From Lineus longissimus (taxonomy: Eukaryota; Nemertea; Pilidiophora; Heteronemertea; Lineidae): a DNA stretch of 64,000 nucleotides. The stretch is taken from positions 19,986,070 through 20,050,069 of the forward strand of contig NC_088314.1 of NCBI RefSeq assembly GCF_910592395.1, read 5' to 3'. This document shows positions 44,701 through 58,664 of the stretch, piece by piece (the stretch's first letter is position 1; every line of letters starts with the position of its first letter). The translations under genes and the position numbers were made by a program. Below the pieces are notes generated by a model. The model saw nothing but the letters and a program-made list of their open reading frames with translations, was not told where the DNA came from and searched no databases.

Positions 44701-47622
44701 TGGGTCGTCATGCTAGTTTTATTGTTGTTTGTGGCATTCTTGCCGAAGCCATTTTCCTTTCTCATTCAGAAAAAAGAACAGGGTGAAGGCGTGTGTGCAA
44801 ACTTATTTAGGGGTTGGTATCCAAGAAATGTGTTAACTGTTTTTCAGCCAGTGAAGTTGTTTATTGGATACCAGTATACATCAGAAAAGTTGTTAGAGTT
44901 TCTCTTCAGTGTTGTTGGGCCCAGTTTGAAATAAAATGGAAATCTTCCTCTAAACTCAACTTCTTCACATTTATAGAGAGAAAGATTGCAATATGGCAAT
45001 GTTTATTCCAATTTATCTGATTCGCAAGAAAGAGCAATAAATATGAACAGCATTAGAATGAAATCACTATTCCTTTCTGTTCAAGTCCTTGTGTACTTTG
45101 ATAAGTACTTTATACATGGTTAAATGCTTATAGGACCATTTTCTTCTCAGTCTGCTGTCTGTGACATCCCACATACATATGCTTGTTATAAAAAATAGTC
45201 CCACTCTACAGGACCATGAGTGTCGGGCCTGTTAGAAAATGACCTTGACATTGATAGTATTCATTGGCCAGTGACCCATTCAAAAATGTAAACTGTCTGG
45301 CGCAGAAGGCACTAATTAGGCCTAATATACATCTGGTACAGTAGTATCTAACATTAGCTTAATTTTATTTTGGCCCTTCGAGCACGAGTGTGTATGAGTG
45401 ATCGTGTTGACTCGTCAGGCCTATGAATTATTTGAAGACCGGTCATACTCAGCTGATTGCTATATGTTCAAGTCTATAATATCCTCAGTGTCGCCTGATG
45501 ATTTGTTTTGCGGATCTTTGGCCTCTTGGGAGGGTTTATATTCAGTGGACAGGCCTGGGGATAGGGCCCTAAAGGTTTAACATACCGCTCCTCCCCATAC
45601 ATACCTTGGTACTACATTTAAATCGATAATTTGGGTGGCACTTTAAGCCATTTAGGCTCTCTGAACTGGCCCAGTACACACTGAAGTGACTGAACCAACT
45701 GGTACTGCAGTTGTAAATTAACATCATGTACTGTTGATTAGTGTGTTTAGAAGGTTAAGGCTAATTAATGCAATGGACTCTTAACTGAATCTTGAACAAG
45801 ATCTAAATTGATACCGGAATATGTAATCAAAAGCTTGGTGAATTTTGAAATCGACATGTCAACACTGTTGTTGTTTGTGACCTAGAACACTTCACAAATC
45901 GATACCTGATTGCAAAATCGAATATTCGTCGTCAATGAAAATGCGTACTACTTTCACAGCTGCTGCTAATGGGCTTTGTATTATAAGAAAAGATTCTAGG
46001 AAGCTCATCGATTCAAGCCCAGACTAAACTAAAGTTTTGACCACTTCACGATTTGATAACAAGATGAACAACACAAACAGGACTAAGGACTTGGATTTCA
46101 ACCTTTGCAATGCCCTCAAATGTCACTAAAATCTATTTTTCATTCAGATATAACTTTTTCTTCATGGGGGACTGAGAACACTACTTTTTGTCCCTAAAGA
46201 GCCAAAATCTGTAAGACAAACACATTTTCCGGCACTTCTTGGGGGGGTTGCACCTTGTCACCTCCTACTAACTACGGTCCTGACCCTCTGTCAACAGGGT
46301 TACTACTCCTGAACATGACATTTGAGGAATTTTAGAGAGAAAAACAACTGTTGTGTCATTTCATGGATCAGTGATGGTGGTGAGCGATGTCTGGGAATTA
46401 GCTACACCCTGTTGCCTTTCACTATTAGCGAGGTATGTTCCCCTAAAACATACCTTTGGTTGCTTGGTGGTGATCATGAGCTACATGAGCTACATGCATG
46501 ACAACTATCAGCAATGCGCAAGTCATTTTAAGGATGGGTGATGATCCCTTCAATCTGAAATTGTTAAATGACTTGGAAAATTCTTGCACAGCTAGTTGCA
46601 AGTGACCTTGGTTTTGGTCGGTGGGTGTACAATAGAGTAGGGCAATTTGGGAATGCACCACAACAAGGAGGTGAAGTTGAATTTGAACTTCTCCTGCCCA
46701 GGAAGGGCAGATCTAGGATTTGGTTAGAAGAGAAATCATGATGTGGTGACTGAGATGTCGTCACTCAGACCAGCAGGGAACTTTTATTGTTGGGCGAGTT
46801 ACACTGGTGGCTGGCTTTGGAGAAGACCGTATGTTGTTAAACCTTGTCAGTGCATAATTTGCCTATGGCCAAGGGCATACTTGCAAAAAGTAAAGAAGCG
46901 CCCTGTTTTGGAGACCTCAGCCTGTCAGCATTGGAGCGAGTTAAATGGCCAATGGCACTCCTCTAATTGCCATGTGGGTGGATAACTAGACAGTTGAAAG
47001 TTTATTTTTGACGATAAAATTACTGATGTTGCATAAAGCCCGGTTGTTTACGCGGTGCCATGATCATGGTGTCACAGAGCAGGACTGTGTGGGCGAAAAC
47101 ACTGGTGATCAGTTATGTCGCCTTGTATAAGTAGTCAGTCTCTGTCAAGTGGATGCCACCTCTATAACAGGACAATTAGATCATAATTAGATATTCTACC
47201 ATGATAATGGGATGTTCACATGTTCACAGGCACGGTCAGCGTTTTTCATGGTCTTGTATAAGTTGTTTGTTCAGGTTGAAATTATATAGAATCAAATTAT
47301 TCAGTTGTGCTAATTGGTCAAATGCCAAGGTTATTGTTTTATTTGGTGAAATGTCAAAGTTTTAGCTGAAAAATGTTGCAGAACATGTAATCCGTTGAAC
47401 CCAGTTCCCAAGAGGGCAAGTGAGGGGGTTCTGTAAAAGTGAACTTATAATACTGTTTCAATGTACATGTATTTAAGTCTGTTGAGGCGTGTCTATTAAA
47501 CATAGCCCAAAAACAGCCAGGCCTATTCGTACAGATGCCTCTCAACTGGCTTAAATTTGTTGACACCGTGTGTTCCTTCTATGGGATTGGGCATTTTTTG
47601 AAGGCTTTTGGTGAGTTTTTTT
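44701..47622. other. 2.9 kb noncoding stretch
   Basis: No supported exon or repeat apart from a 10-base direct repeat (gagctacatg) near 46478. Confidence 0.55.
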
Positions 47623-47660
47623 TTACGTTTGTGAGAGATCATTACGTTTGTGAGAGATCA
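47623..47660. repeat. 19-bp tandem duplication
   Basis: ttacgtttgtgagagatca occurs twice in direct succession (47623 and 47642), without mismatch. Confidence 0.95.
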
Positions 47661-48349
47661 TGAATTAGTCCTCATCCTCCTCAGACATTGAGGAGCGTTT
47701 GATTCCTGTTGTTAGCTGTAGAACATTATCACATTATTTGTTGTTACTGTTGATGTGGCGACCATGTGCCCTGAAGTGTTATGTTGTGGCAGCTGTCAAA
47801 CTGTATCATAAACATGTTTATTTCACACTTACAGAACATAAATTTGTGCTATACATGTGCTGTGCTTTGTGCATATGAACAACTCTCTGAACTATATTAT
47901 GTCAAAGAAGAAAACAGGCGGGTCTACACCTTCAATGATTCCAAGAATATGTAGGCAGATATTAGGATGCACTCAATTTGTCAGCTGAGCACCTGGCACT
48001 TAGGCCTCTTATTCTGATCTCTGATCAGTCCTACTCGATTGATGAATGCAGTCAACAACAACATACACAAACATCACGACTCAAAAATTCTTCAACTGAG
48101 CATAGGCCCTTCGTCCTCTAGTGATTTGATCCTGGGCCTATTTTCAGAAAAACCGCTGGATACGCATCTGAATTCAAATTACACTTTGCAGTGTCCTTAT
48201 TGCCCTGTATAATAAGTGCTTTTAAAAGTACTAATGATAGAAATATTAATGATTACAAGAATTTGATGCTTATTCAGGAAGATATTAAAATAATTATTCC
48301 ACAATGTAAGCTTATGGTTGTAGAATGGAAACAACCAATTTGGGACCAA
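47661..48349. other. Noncoding stretch, nothing recognised
   Basis: No supported feature. Confidence 0.5.
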
Positions 48350-48378
48350 AACCATTGTCCTTAATAGAGAGGTGTCCG
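48350..48378 (+). mobile_element. Possible internal fragment of a pogo-like MITE
   Basis: 'ccattgtccttaatagagag' followed by 'gtgtcc' matches the alternating 'gtcct-taatagag-gtgtcct' style of MITEs that end in CAGTGGAACC, as at 2.8 kb. It is short, so it remains tentative. Confidence 0.3.
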
Positions 48379-50196
48379 ATAAAATGAAAATGCACCATAT
48401 CCAACGTTTTGGGGTTAGCCATACTAAGGCTGGCAATATGATACCTTATCTGTCATTTGTCTGCTATAGCCTTTAGGATAAAAAATACCCAAAAATCCAA
48501 TGTCTTTTCATTTAATTTCCAAAATATGGATAACTTCCTATTCTGTTGGTTTCTTTTTGCTGCTAAAAGTCAGACAAGCCGCGTATACCTGTAAATGGTT
48601 TGAAGCATTTGATTCCTGGAATTGGGTGTGGTCGATCGATGGACACCCCCTCATTAACGCTTCATTATAGGTGTTACATGCGTTGTCTGGTAGAAATTTT
48701 CAATCACTTTAGCATGCTGGATTGTTGATTGAAAAAAAGATCAGTAGGATCAGTAGGTCTTTGATGGACTAGTACTAGTTTGTCAGGTGCACAGTGGCAC
48801 CTTTGTCAACTATGAACTACCATTCGGATATCGGTAGTCTAAACCTTAAAATTGTGCTGTCCCAAAAAAGATTTAATAGAATGAAAACTTTGGAAAATTG
48901 CCTGCCCAGAGTCCAAATGGCATGCCCAGAGCCCAGATTGCTTGAATATCATCTCAGCCAACAATGAATGAATCCATTGCCGTGAAAATATTGCATGATT
49001 TTATGCTATATTGCAGTGGAAATGAGTCACGCTGCTATGCTAGAAAAAATTTACTTGATTGTTAGGCATCCTATTTAGTAGCGATTTTTTTCTGCCAATT
49101 ATGCCATAAGAATAGGATTGGTACATCTCCAAGGACACGTAGACGTCATTAGCACTCATTGGTTCATTTCGGGTAACGTTTCATTAAAAATCACTGTCGC
49201 AGGATTATGGAAACCTGGAATTTGTAAGGTCGACTGGGAAGTTCATTCAAAAATGTTCAAGGCCACTGCGAATGGGCTGATCAACTGTATGATGTCGCTA
49301 ATTATACAAATGACATGTCTTTTATTGCATTTATTGAGAAAGCATTAGCTTTTGAAAGATACTGATTTAAGCTTTTGTATCTGTTAGGAAGTTGTTTGCA
49401 ATGTTTTGTTAGTGTCTTTTTTTCTCTCAATATTCCTGGTTTTGACAATAGATACTAAAGATCAGGAAGGAAGCCAGTTGTGAAAGGATAAATTTCTTAT
49501 CACTTTGGCAGATCTTTTGTGTCAATATTTCTTTATTCTGATTTTCATCAATCTTCTTGATAATATAACACACATGCAAATGTACCCCCAGACGACCTTG
49601 CCTAAGCAACAGAGGGTTAAAACCTGCACTACTTAAGGACACCCAACCTTTGAGTCACGCTGGTCATCCTATACCTCCTTTTGATGCTAATCAGCTCTGT
49701 CTTGATTAACTGCACTCATCTACCTTTAATTGCTAGAGATTGAGGGAGCGTCGGTCACGGATAGATTTCCTAGAAATCAATCTGCTGTTCGCTACGCCCA
49801 ACAAAGCATACCTTCATGCAACAGAGGGGACCTTTATGCAGCGGAAAAGACTATAACAATGCCAAGCTGGTCAAGTCTGTAACATTTCTTTGTTTCAGCT
49901 TAAATGGGGACTTTAGGCAAGAGCTAGGGGATCAGATCCATATATTCCATCTGCTTCACGAACCCCATCTCCTGTGTCTATGTGGGGGCGTGAGGATAGA
50001 CCATAGGATTGATCTTCTTATATCTGTCTCACTACGCTGACTTGAATGCATCATATTAGACACCAATCCTTCTTTCTTCCTTTCGAGTCAATTTTCTTGG
50101 ATCAATAGAATACTACCCTCAGTGGGGTCACCCTTTGTCCCAATCGGGTGGAATTCTATGAGGCCCAGCATATGGTATCAAAGTAAAGGTTCCCAA
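48379..50196. other. Noncoding stretch, nothing recognised
   Basis: No supported feature. Confidence 0.55.
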
Positions 50197-50197
50197 G

Positions 50198-50515
50198 TAC
50201 AGTGGAACCCCTGTAACATGACCACTCATGACACTAGTGAAGTTGAAAATCTGGGGACAAAATGCATGATTAGGTTTTCAAAGCCAAAATTTTTTGGGGC
50301 TGATGATGTTTCTTCATTTTAAGCAGAAAAAAATATTTTGACTTAGAAATTTTTTCATCCTACAGAGTTGAATTTTTTCATAAGTTCAAAATTCTGAAAA
50401 TTTTTCAAAACCAAAAAATGTTTGGGACTGATGCTGTTTCTTCATTTTGAGCAGAAAAAAAACAGGTTAAAAAAATATTTGGACTTGAAATTTTTTCATC
50501 TTTCAGAGTTCAACA
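50198..50515 (+). mobile_element. Dispersed repeat with pogo-like end, copy B (longest)
   Basis: It opens with TACAGTGGAACCCC (50198-50211). It then carries 'gaccactcatg', 'agtgaagttgaaaat' and 'ggacaaaatgcatgat', followed by an internal duplication of about 120 bp. Each half holds 'tcaaagccaaaaattttttggg', 'gatgatgtttcttcatttt', 'agcagaaaaaa', 'atttggactt.gaaatttttt' and 'catcntncagagtt'. Fragments of the same family lie at 23.46, 37.13 and 56.65 kb. No coding frame and no inverted right end were found. Confidence 0.75.
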
Positions 50516-52522
50516 TTTTTGTGTTCTCATCAATCCACATTTAAGAATGCTCCAATGTGTCCGGTGATAAACGCTGCCTGACTTAATGCAATCACACTTA
50601 ATCTGACCTACCTGGCTCCTACCTATAGTCTCCCTTCAATATAAAGTAGTGGTGTTCTTCAAAGAGGGGCATGCTACCAACTACCTGACTCGAGTATGTG
50701 CCTTTGAGGAAAAACTTATATCGAAACTCAATACAGAAGTTTAATACGAGTGTGTCTGCTATCTCCACTTGTAAAGAAAACGGATGATTCACCGCAATTA
50801 ATGAGACGCCATCACTAATTTGAATCCGTTTGCGTAACCGGCATAATTATAAGTAAACAAAACCATCATTGAAAAGAAAATAATTTGGGAAAGAGAGTCC
50901 TTTGGAACTTGAGTATGTGGTGATTAATTTGAAATAAAATATACAAGAGAATCTTCAATTAAAGTCTGCATCCTTGATTGGGAGCTTCATGTGAAAATGT
51001 TGGTCACCCAGTTTCCGATGTTATGACTGGAATCTAGTACTATGTAGTTATCTTTTGTGTTACATATGTTTGGAATTAATACTTGTGCCCTGACGTTTAA
51101 GGCTCTTCAGAGGGTGCTCACTTGAACCAGATTTTAGAAGAGAGGGGATATGGGGTGCCTGTCCCAATGTTGATAAGACCTTGTCCACAGTTCCTAACAG
51201 GCAAAATATCCATAAAGCAAGTTGTTGCTCGTCCCAAATAGTTGATATAAGTAAAGGGTGTTTGTCCCATATTCAAACTTTGATTCTGCCACAAACTTTT
51301 ATGTATACTGGTAACCTTTCTGGTCAATTTCTTTGACTCAGTCTTCAGTCTTACTCAGCCTTCAGTCTTACAAATCAATTTCATTAAAAAAATTGCCCAT
51401 GTTCAAATCTCAATAAAAAATTCATAGGCCAGCAGTTTCGTTACTAAAAATAGCTTTGCCACACTGCAACCAAGTTGTTTTGATTGGGTGCATTGGCAAC
51501 CTTGGGAGTCGTCCTCACACAACCTTTCATGTCTCCCGCCAAAATTCCAATGTTTTGATCTCGTATTTGTGTTCTGGTGTTTTTCTCGAAGCTATTGTTC
51601 TGGCCAGTGCACTGTGGCATCGTCAGCAGTCATTTAAGGATCCTCGATGAGCCGGTGATAGGCCGATCAGGTAATTTATTGTATTTTACCCAATTTTGCT
51701 CAATCGGCCTGTGTCATTCTCTCCAGTGCCACTTGATCCGCATGTAACATCATAAATGTGCAATCAATGGGTTAATCCTGCCAATTTTCATGCGTTTTAT
51801 ACAAGTTCAAAGGAAAAGTTGGAAGCCCTTTTAATCATTCCATGTATGCAAAGGTGTGCCCTTTTCTGCGCAAAAGTCTTTTCATAATCATATGGTACAG
51901 GTGAATTGAGGAGTTACATGTTGATCAAGCTGGGCCAGGAATGACAAGTAGAGCCGGATGCAGGCTGATCGACAAGCAATAGCTTGATCGGGCTATGCTG
52001 GGTCCATTGAGGACCTTTTCCTCACTGGTCAGTCTCCACATCCCCTTCTGTTGCCCCGAGTCCTCAGACAAACTTGGACGAAGTGGTCTCTCAATATGTC
52101 CATTCTCTGAACATTTGTTTGCCCTTGTTTTCGCTGTTGACACATCAACCAATTTGCCTCCTTCTGTCCTTGCCTATCCTTGTACTGACAGTTGGCAGCC
52201 TGAGTTGCTATAAGGCCATCATTACTTCAATGTTTATCTGTCACTTCCTCCTTGTTTGTTTGTGATTCTGTCAATGTCAACTGGTCCAACAAACCGTCCC
52301 TGGTGCCCTTAGACCACCTTTATACTGACCCCAGAGATATGAAAAATCTCGGTCAGACTTCACAAAACAACTTTGGATCCATCCTCTAAATTGATCCCTG
52401 GCAGATGCACTCGTTACAATTAATTTACTCTCAAACTTCACCTTATTTTGCCGGGAGTGGTTGTAACCCGACACCACTTTCCCCAGTCCTTCACCTCAAA
52501 TGCAACCCCCTTCCAGTTCAGA
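50516..52522. other. 2 kb noncoding stretch
   Basis: A short direct repeat ('ttcagtctta(c)') lies near 51345-51375. Open frames on both strands at 51.9-52.2 kb overlap each other and carry no recognisable domain. Confidence 0.5.
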
Positions 52523-52541
52523 CCCCCCCCCCCCCCCCCCC
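52523..52541. repeat. C19 homopolymer
   Basis: Nineteen consecutive C. Confidence 0.9.
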
Positions 52542-55500
52542 AGGTTGATCTGGATCATCTTGACATCCTTTGCTGCGTCCTCTTCCTCATAGGTCAAGCC
52601 AGTGACATCCCAAGAGTGCAATTAATGCCGACTTAATTCTGGCCACTACAAAACTGCCCACCCCTTCACTGCTGGCGGGTCTATCCTTGTCCTTATGTTG
52701 CACTTCTACAATAACTGAGTGACCACCTATAATTCGGGAGTGATTATGAGTTCCTAAAATGATGCTTGAGGACATTGATGAACTCCTTCAGGTCAACATC
52801 TGCCAAACTTGGCTCCTGGAAAATGTAACCCACAGTTTTTAAATTTGACGTTTATCCCTAAGGGGGTGGGGGTACTGCAAAATGAATTGTTTAGGCCTTT
52901 TAGGGATATCATGTCAGTAGCATGTGAAGCTGTTTATTGGGGCTGGTTATCAGCGAAGCTGACTTGTCTGTCGACCATCTAGTTTGCGCTTTGCAACTGA
53001 GAGACTACCTTGAATCTATTCAGTAACAATGGAAAAAGTGCCTTTGGTAATGTGGCTTGTTAACATCTAAATCAACCAACACTGTAAAGTCATATTCATC
53101 CTGAGCTCATGTGTTTGCCAATGCATTTAGTACTGTAACCTGCACTGAATGTATGTATGATTCCAGTCAATGTTGGTGAGATAAAGCGGTTGTTGGGTTT
53201 ACATTCATCGAAGCAATAAATGCTAACAATGATAATGATCGCTGGGGCTGTTTTTATGTTGGCTGCTGCCATTTCGGATGTCACAGCTCGAGGTCATCTG
53301 AGTACATTTTGGCTGGCCCGGCTGCTGCTGAAACAGAAGTGGTTCCCGTATTTAACACCAGGCGCTTAGGTGGTGGTTTTGGTGGGTTAGAGATCAGAAT
53401 TTTGAGAATGTCGTCTAGACTACCATGTGACAAGACTCTGGGTGGGTTGCAGAGTTCACCTTTGGGGATGGCTGATGAAAGCTAAATTTGACTTTGGCTG
53501 AGGTCGGAATGAGTGAGCTTTCAAATGTCTTGGGCCATGCTCAATTTTGATAGTTTTACTCGTCCACAAAGATTAGCCTCCTTGGTACATCCTTATGCAA
53601 GAGGTGGGTACCTGCGTTGACATACCGTCATTAAAAATGCCCCTTTCCCAATCCGAGACGAAATTTCTGCAAATCCCAACATCACCAATTTTTGCCTTTT
53701 CCAAATAGTCCTAGTCCGATAAAATATGGGTGAATATCCTGAAATTCCCAGCCGACTATTCTGGCGTCCCTACATATCCCATCGAACAAGTTTGGTAGGG
53801 ATATAGGTCTATCCACTTCCATGCACGAGTACAGAGGATTTTTTGTGACGTCACCGAAGGTCATGTGACATCACACTAACTTTTTGGCTTATAACTCTAA
53901 TACAGCTTGTTGCATATGTATCAGACTTGCATATTTGTCCCTAAAACTTTGCAGTGTGTGACCTTATCCTTCGCTAAAGGTGTTCTGCCTCATTGGAGCT
54001 TGTAAAAAAAGTATCCTTGCAGTCCTATATCTGTGTACTGTCTGATGTGGAATCTTTATCTCCTGTATCAACAATCTTTTATCTCGTCTGCAGAAGCTGC
54101 ATGCCAGTGCCGCCCCCTCTCTAATTCCACAAGATAATGGTGCATCTTTGCCGACGCTGGCAGCGAGTATTCTGCATACAGTCCTTACTTGACCCAGTAC
54201 CCTGACCAGATCAAAGCATATGGCACATTGGTACTGCTATCATTATCCCATAAAATGTGTCCAAGCACTCTGCCAGAGATATGAACTCCCCTAACTTATC
54301 ATTCAAATCATATCATGAATATAAAAGCACAAACTCATTAGAATGTATATCAGACATGGCGGGAACTACTGGCGGTAGACGTCATTGCAGACTGAGAGCC
54401 TGCCATTCATAGAATTATCATGAATGAGAAACTGGGGCAAGTGGGGGCTGGATCAATTCCTGGGCTGTCTGGAGCTCTGTCAAGGTCGGAAAGCGACTGC
54501 TGGAGGCCTCGGGTTGCTCTGTTTTGCTCTGTTTTGCAGGTATTTTGGTGAAGAGAAGCTGATGCAAGGTAGCTAGACAGACTTTGTTCACCTGATTGTG
54601 TGAATAAACAACATAAGTATAGTTAGTACAAAGGTGTAGCTTGTAAAGTCTAGCGAAATGTCATCCTAAATATCTTTGAACTTGCTTAAAAAAATTGTCT
54701 GTTGCTTAAATTCTGTCTGAATATCTCTAATGTGTCTGACCTCTTCCAGACTACTATAAAACAACTAGACACCATGCAGTCAAATGCTGCTGAACATTTG
54801 CCATTTTCCTTGCCTTTCTTTGGAAGATTGAGGCATACAGCTACCATTGCAGAAGACGAAGTCGAAGGAGGTGAAAGACCAATATCTGTCGCAAATAAAA
54901 AAGTTCCTTCCTGAGTTCCTTTAGCATTTTGGCCTCGCCCTGAATCCTGCTTAATGTACCCTTTTCCTGTGATTATTTTCCTTCCATCCATCTCAGTCTC
55001 AAAAAAAGATTGAGGTTTATAAGACTGACAAGTTCAACGACCTTACATTGTCTTTGCGACACAATTGCCTACCTGGCATAGCCTACTTAAAACAGAAATG
55101 GAGTTGGCCGCCCTAAACTGCTGAGTTCAATATTCTTCATAAAGCCAGTCTACTTGAGAAAAAAACATGCTCTAAGATGTAATGTAGGCTGCATGACTGA
55201 GTGTAGATCTTGGTGATTGAAATTAGGATGTCATGTTTGCACTCAAGCAGGAAGGGTGTGCTGCCAAGAATTGGGTGGAATATCACTGTAATTAGCTGTC
55301 CTGTTGCTGCCAAGAAATTGGTCCAAATATCACTTCAGATTTAATGAAACTGGCCCCAGATGTCATGGTGCATACTGGCTGTTCTGTCCAGTTCTTGGGA
55401 GGATACCAGGAACAGAACACACAAAAACAGGTTTTCCTGTTGCTTTCTATAAAATTCATCAATACCGTTTTTCCTGTTTTTTTTTAGAAGTCCCGACATC

Positions 55501-56644
55501 TGCCGGTTTTTTTATGGCTGTAGTCCAGCCGCCCTTTTCAATGTGTACCAAACACTAACAGAGTTGTAAAATGACTCGAGACATCTCCAACTTTCTTATC
55601 AATTCTCCTTATCAGTTTCATTCATTCATTTAAGTACAGTCACCCAGTTTCCTTGACACACACACACACCCACATGTAGTAGAAACTTGAGACAAAAAGT
55701 AGTGAGTTTTAAAAAACAGAACCCTATGTGCATAGTCTACAGATTCACTTGATAAATGTACACAATATTTTGGCCAAGGACAGAAGAAATGGACCCTATC
55801 CCCAACTCAAACCAAGACAAAAAAGTTGTAAAGGTGAAATACAGAATCCTATGCACTCGATTACGCATTATTGCATTCAATGTTTTTGCCAACTATGGAT
55901 GAAATGGATCTGATCCAATGGCCCTGGTGAGACTGCACTTCCTGTCTCTTTGTGATATTTGGGGCATAACTGGTCCAGAAAGGTATGGAATACATTCTTT
56001 CGGGGTATTCGTGACAAATTCCAGGTCACTCTTTAGAATGGGTCAAGAGAATGCTACGATTTCTAGGAATGTAAACTTCAGTATTTGTACAAGGAATGCC
56101 GGAGATGCCGATGCATTTATCTAGGACAAGCAAAAAAATGTCATCGATTGATCATGAAGCCTTCATTTTCACTTTCCTTGAAAGAAGAGCATCTGAAGCC
56201 AGGACTGATTTTCAAAGTAATTGACAGAAAAAGTTTGATTTTGAAATGAATTGTTGTGAAGTTGGAACCATGACTCTCTTGTCCGCGTTTTTCTTCTGAA
56301 ACAGGACTTTTTGGTTGGTCTATTTTCAACCATTTCCTGGTTGATCAATATAAAATGAAGAGAGTACTATATGTTAAAGAGGAAGAAGATGATTCTGTGA
56401 AAAAAGAAAAGCAAACTATGAACCACGGATTTCGGAAAGGAATTTCAAAAGTTTATCTTGAAATGGTTGACATGACTGATTGGTGTGAGGTGATACCATT
56501 GTTGAAAAACTTTTGGAAAAAAGGAGATATATGGACCATTGTTTTTGACAAGAAAAGCACTTGTCAATTATCATGATAGTTTTATCATATATTGGAGTAT
56601 GCTTATATGGGTATGTTGATTTTGTTTTTCCTTTGAGTTGATTG
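52542..56644. other. 4.1 kb noncoding stretch
   Basis: No exon or element seen. It holds a short CA repeat near 55655-55669 and a 12-base duplication (gctctgttttgc-like) near 54515-54538. Confidence 0.55.
55655..55669. repeat. (CA)n microsatellite, about 7 units
   Basis: A short run of alternating A and C, ending in ccc. Confidence 0.85.
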
Positions 56645-56715
56645 TCTGCGATTGATGATGTTTCTTCATTTTTAGCAGAAAAAAACAAGTGAAAAATATA
56701 TTTGGACTTGGAAAT
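56645..56715 (+). mobile_element. Fragment of the 50.2-kb dispersed repeat family
   Basis: 'gattgatgatgtttcttcat', 'ttttagcagaaaaaaacaag' and 'tgaaaaatatatttggacttgg' match the inner part of copy B and copy A in order. Confidence 0.7.
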
Positions 56716-57843
56716 ATCTGTCCTGAAAGTTTCAATAATTGGTGCTATGTACTTTTAATCATCAATAGAACACATGTCACCCATCTACCTTATGGCATTT
56801 TTAATTGTTGTAAATAAATGGAAAAATGCACTTAAAAAACTGCAAGTGAGTGATTCAACCTTTGAGTGGGCCACTCCGACAAACCTCTATCTTGATCAGC
56901 ACACCAGATGGTGAAGTGGTCAAACTTGACCGAATTATGGGGTCAGAAATCCAGGGAAACATTATTTTTCTTTATTTTTTACACTGTCTGACCTCCCTAA
57001 ATTTGGCCACTACACCAATGCCAGTCATGAAGGAGGCAAATCACTTTTTTGTAGTTGGTCAGTTTCATGCGTGGACAGCTGTGTGTCCCATTTGTAAAGT
57101 ACATTTATATCCAGCTGTGAAAGACCCATTTGCAGTATTTTATACTTTTTTCCTAATGAATTGGCTTAGGCTTCAGTAAAGCCCAATAAGCTTAGCGTGA
57201 AGTTTAAGTTAAAACCAGTAGGGCCTATTTAGTTACTAACAACAAGGTACTTGAGTCGAGCGTAAATGTTGTGCAAATTTCTTTGGAAAAATATTTCAGA
57301 CTTCTGCTGCAGGGGGGTTGTAGGGTTTCAATAAATTAGATCAGATGTCTGATTCACTGGGAATGCGGTCTGGCAATCCATCTATTCCCCTCCATTGCCT
57401 GTTTTCATCAGAATACTACATTTCAAATAGAAAATTTGTATTTTGCCATTCTTGCCTGCCTGGATGTTGATGATATATCATGTCTATAACCTAGACATAT
57501 TTTGCATCAGATTCCCATTAAATTATGACGTGTCTAGCGAGTTGTTGTAAACAAGTGACATACTGCCTTCAAAAAATACCTGTAAACACCTACGTACTAA
57601 GGTTCAAGTCAGTTTAGAAATAATAGGCGAGAACTCATTTAATGATGTGTTTGATATGAGGCAATTCTCTGCAACATTTACTTGGTCTGTCTTTGAATAA
57701 ACTTCAACAATGTTCAATGAACCATCTCTGAAAAGGGTTTATGTGCCTTTGGGATTTCAGACAGATTTTTTTGCTCCTATAAGATGATGCACGTGATCAC
57801 CTTGTGATGGTTGAGGCAGAGGTGATACAGAATGCAACAGAGA

Positions 57844-57861
57844 CTCAGACAGCTGTCTGAG
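57844..57861. repeat. Perfect 18-bp palindrome
   Basis: CTCAGACAGCTGTCTGAG reads the same on both strands, with an E box (CAGCTG) at its centre. About 0.2 perfect palindromes of this length are expected by chance in the window. Confidence 0.9.
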
Positions 57862-58664
57862 ACCGCCAGCACCCTCAAAGTACGTCTGCTTCTGTTTGAA
57901 CATGGGTTGCTGACGTCACACACATTCTTAACCTGGTTTTGCTACCTAAATCAGTCAGAGAGTCTGAATCGCTTGCTGGATAGCTGACCCACTAACCCAG
58001 TCTTGTAATCAAAGTGTTTAATTTGGCAACTTCAATTCAATTTCAGTGAGATTTTAACCAATTCTTGTCTAGATTTTGATTTATCATTTGGCACTGTGAA
58101 AGTTTCCTTTCGGTCTTTGTTGTAGGAGTTCCTGAGGTAGTTGACACAGTACTTTCAGTTCCGATAGTCCAAGTGTATCTTGACTGCTGGATGGAGAATT
58201 CTGGTCTCAGTCTGTTGATATCTTACAACATTTTCTGTGGGAGGCATTGTCCTAGTGAGCGTGGTGAAGTCAAAGCCTTTGCCTTATGAAAGCATGCTTG
58301 GTGAAGAGTCAAAATCATATCTGGTCTTCCAAGAACTTTTCTGAGAGGAATGGCTTCTGATTTGAGATTGAAATTGTGTCAAGTTGACAAAAGATCGTGT
58401 ACGTTTTGCTACTTTCACTTTCTACTTTGCTCTTGCTAATGAAATGAACCAGACTTGTAACTTGTCTAAATTGACGATGTGACACCATTAAAATCATAAG
58501 CCAGAAAATACTAATATGTTATTAGTGGTAATCATAAATGTTTACATTTCAAAGCATCAAAGCCAAAACGTTCCTAATAATTGCCCCAATTTAACATCAT
58601 ATCTTGTGGTGGCTTTTGTGGAGAAGCATTCTGCCATGAGACGGATAGTATTGCTCGCCATGAC

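Noticed and set aside
51925-52265. Overlapping open frames on both strands as an exon
   Set aside because: Frames open on both strands at once usually reflect local composition; no domain or splice support.
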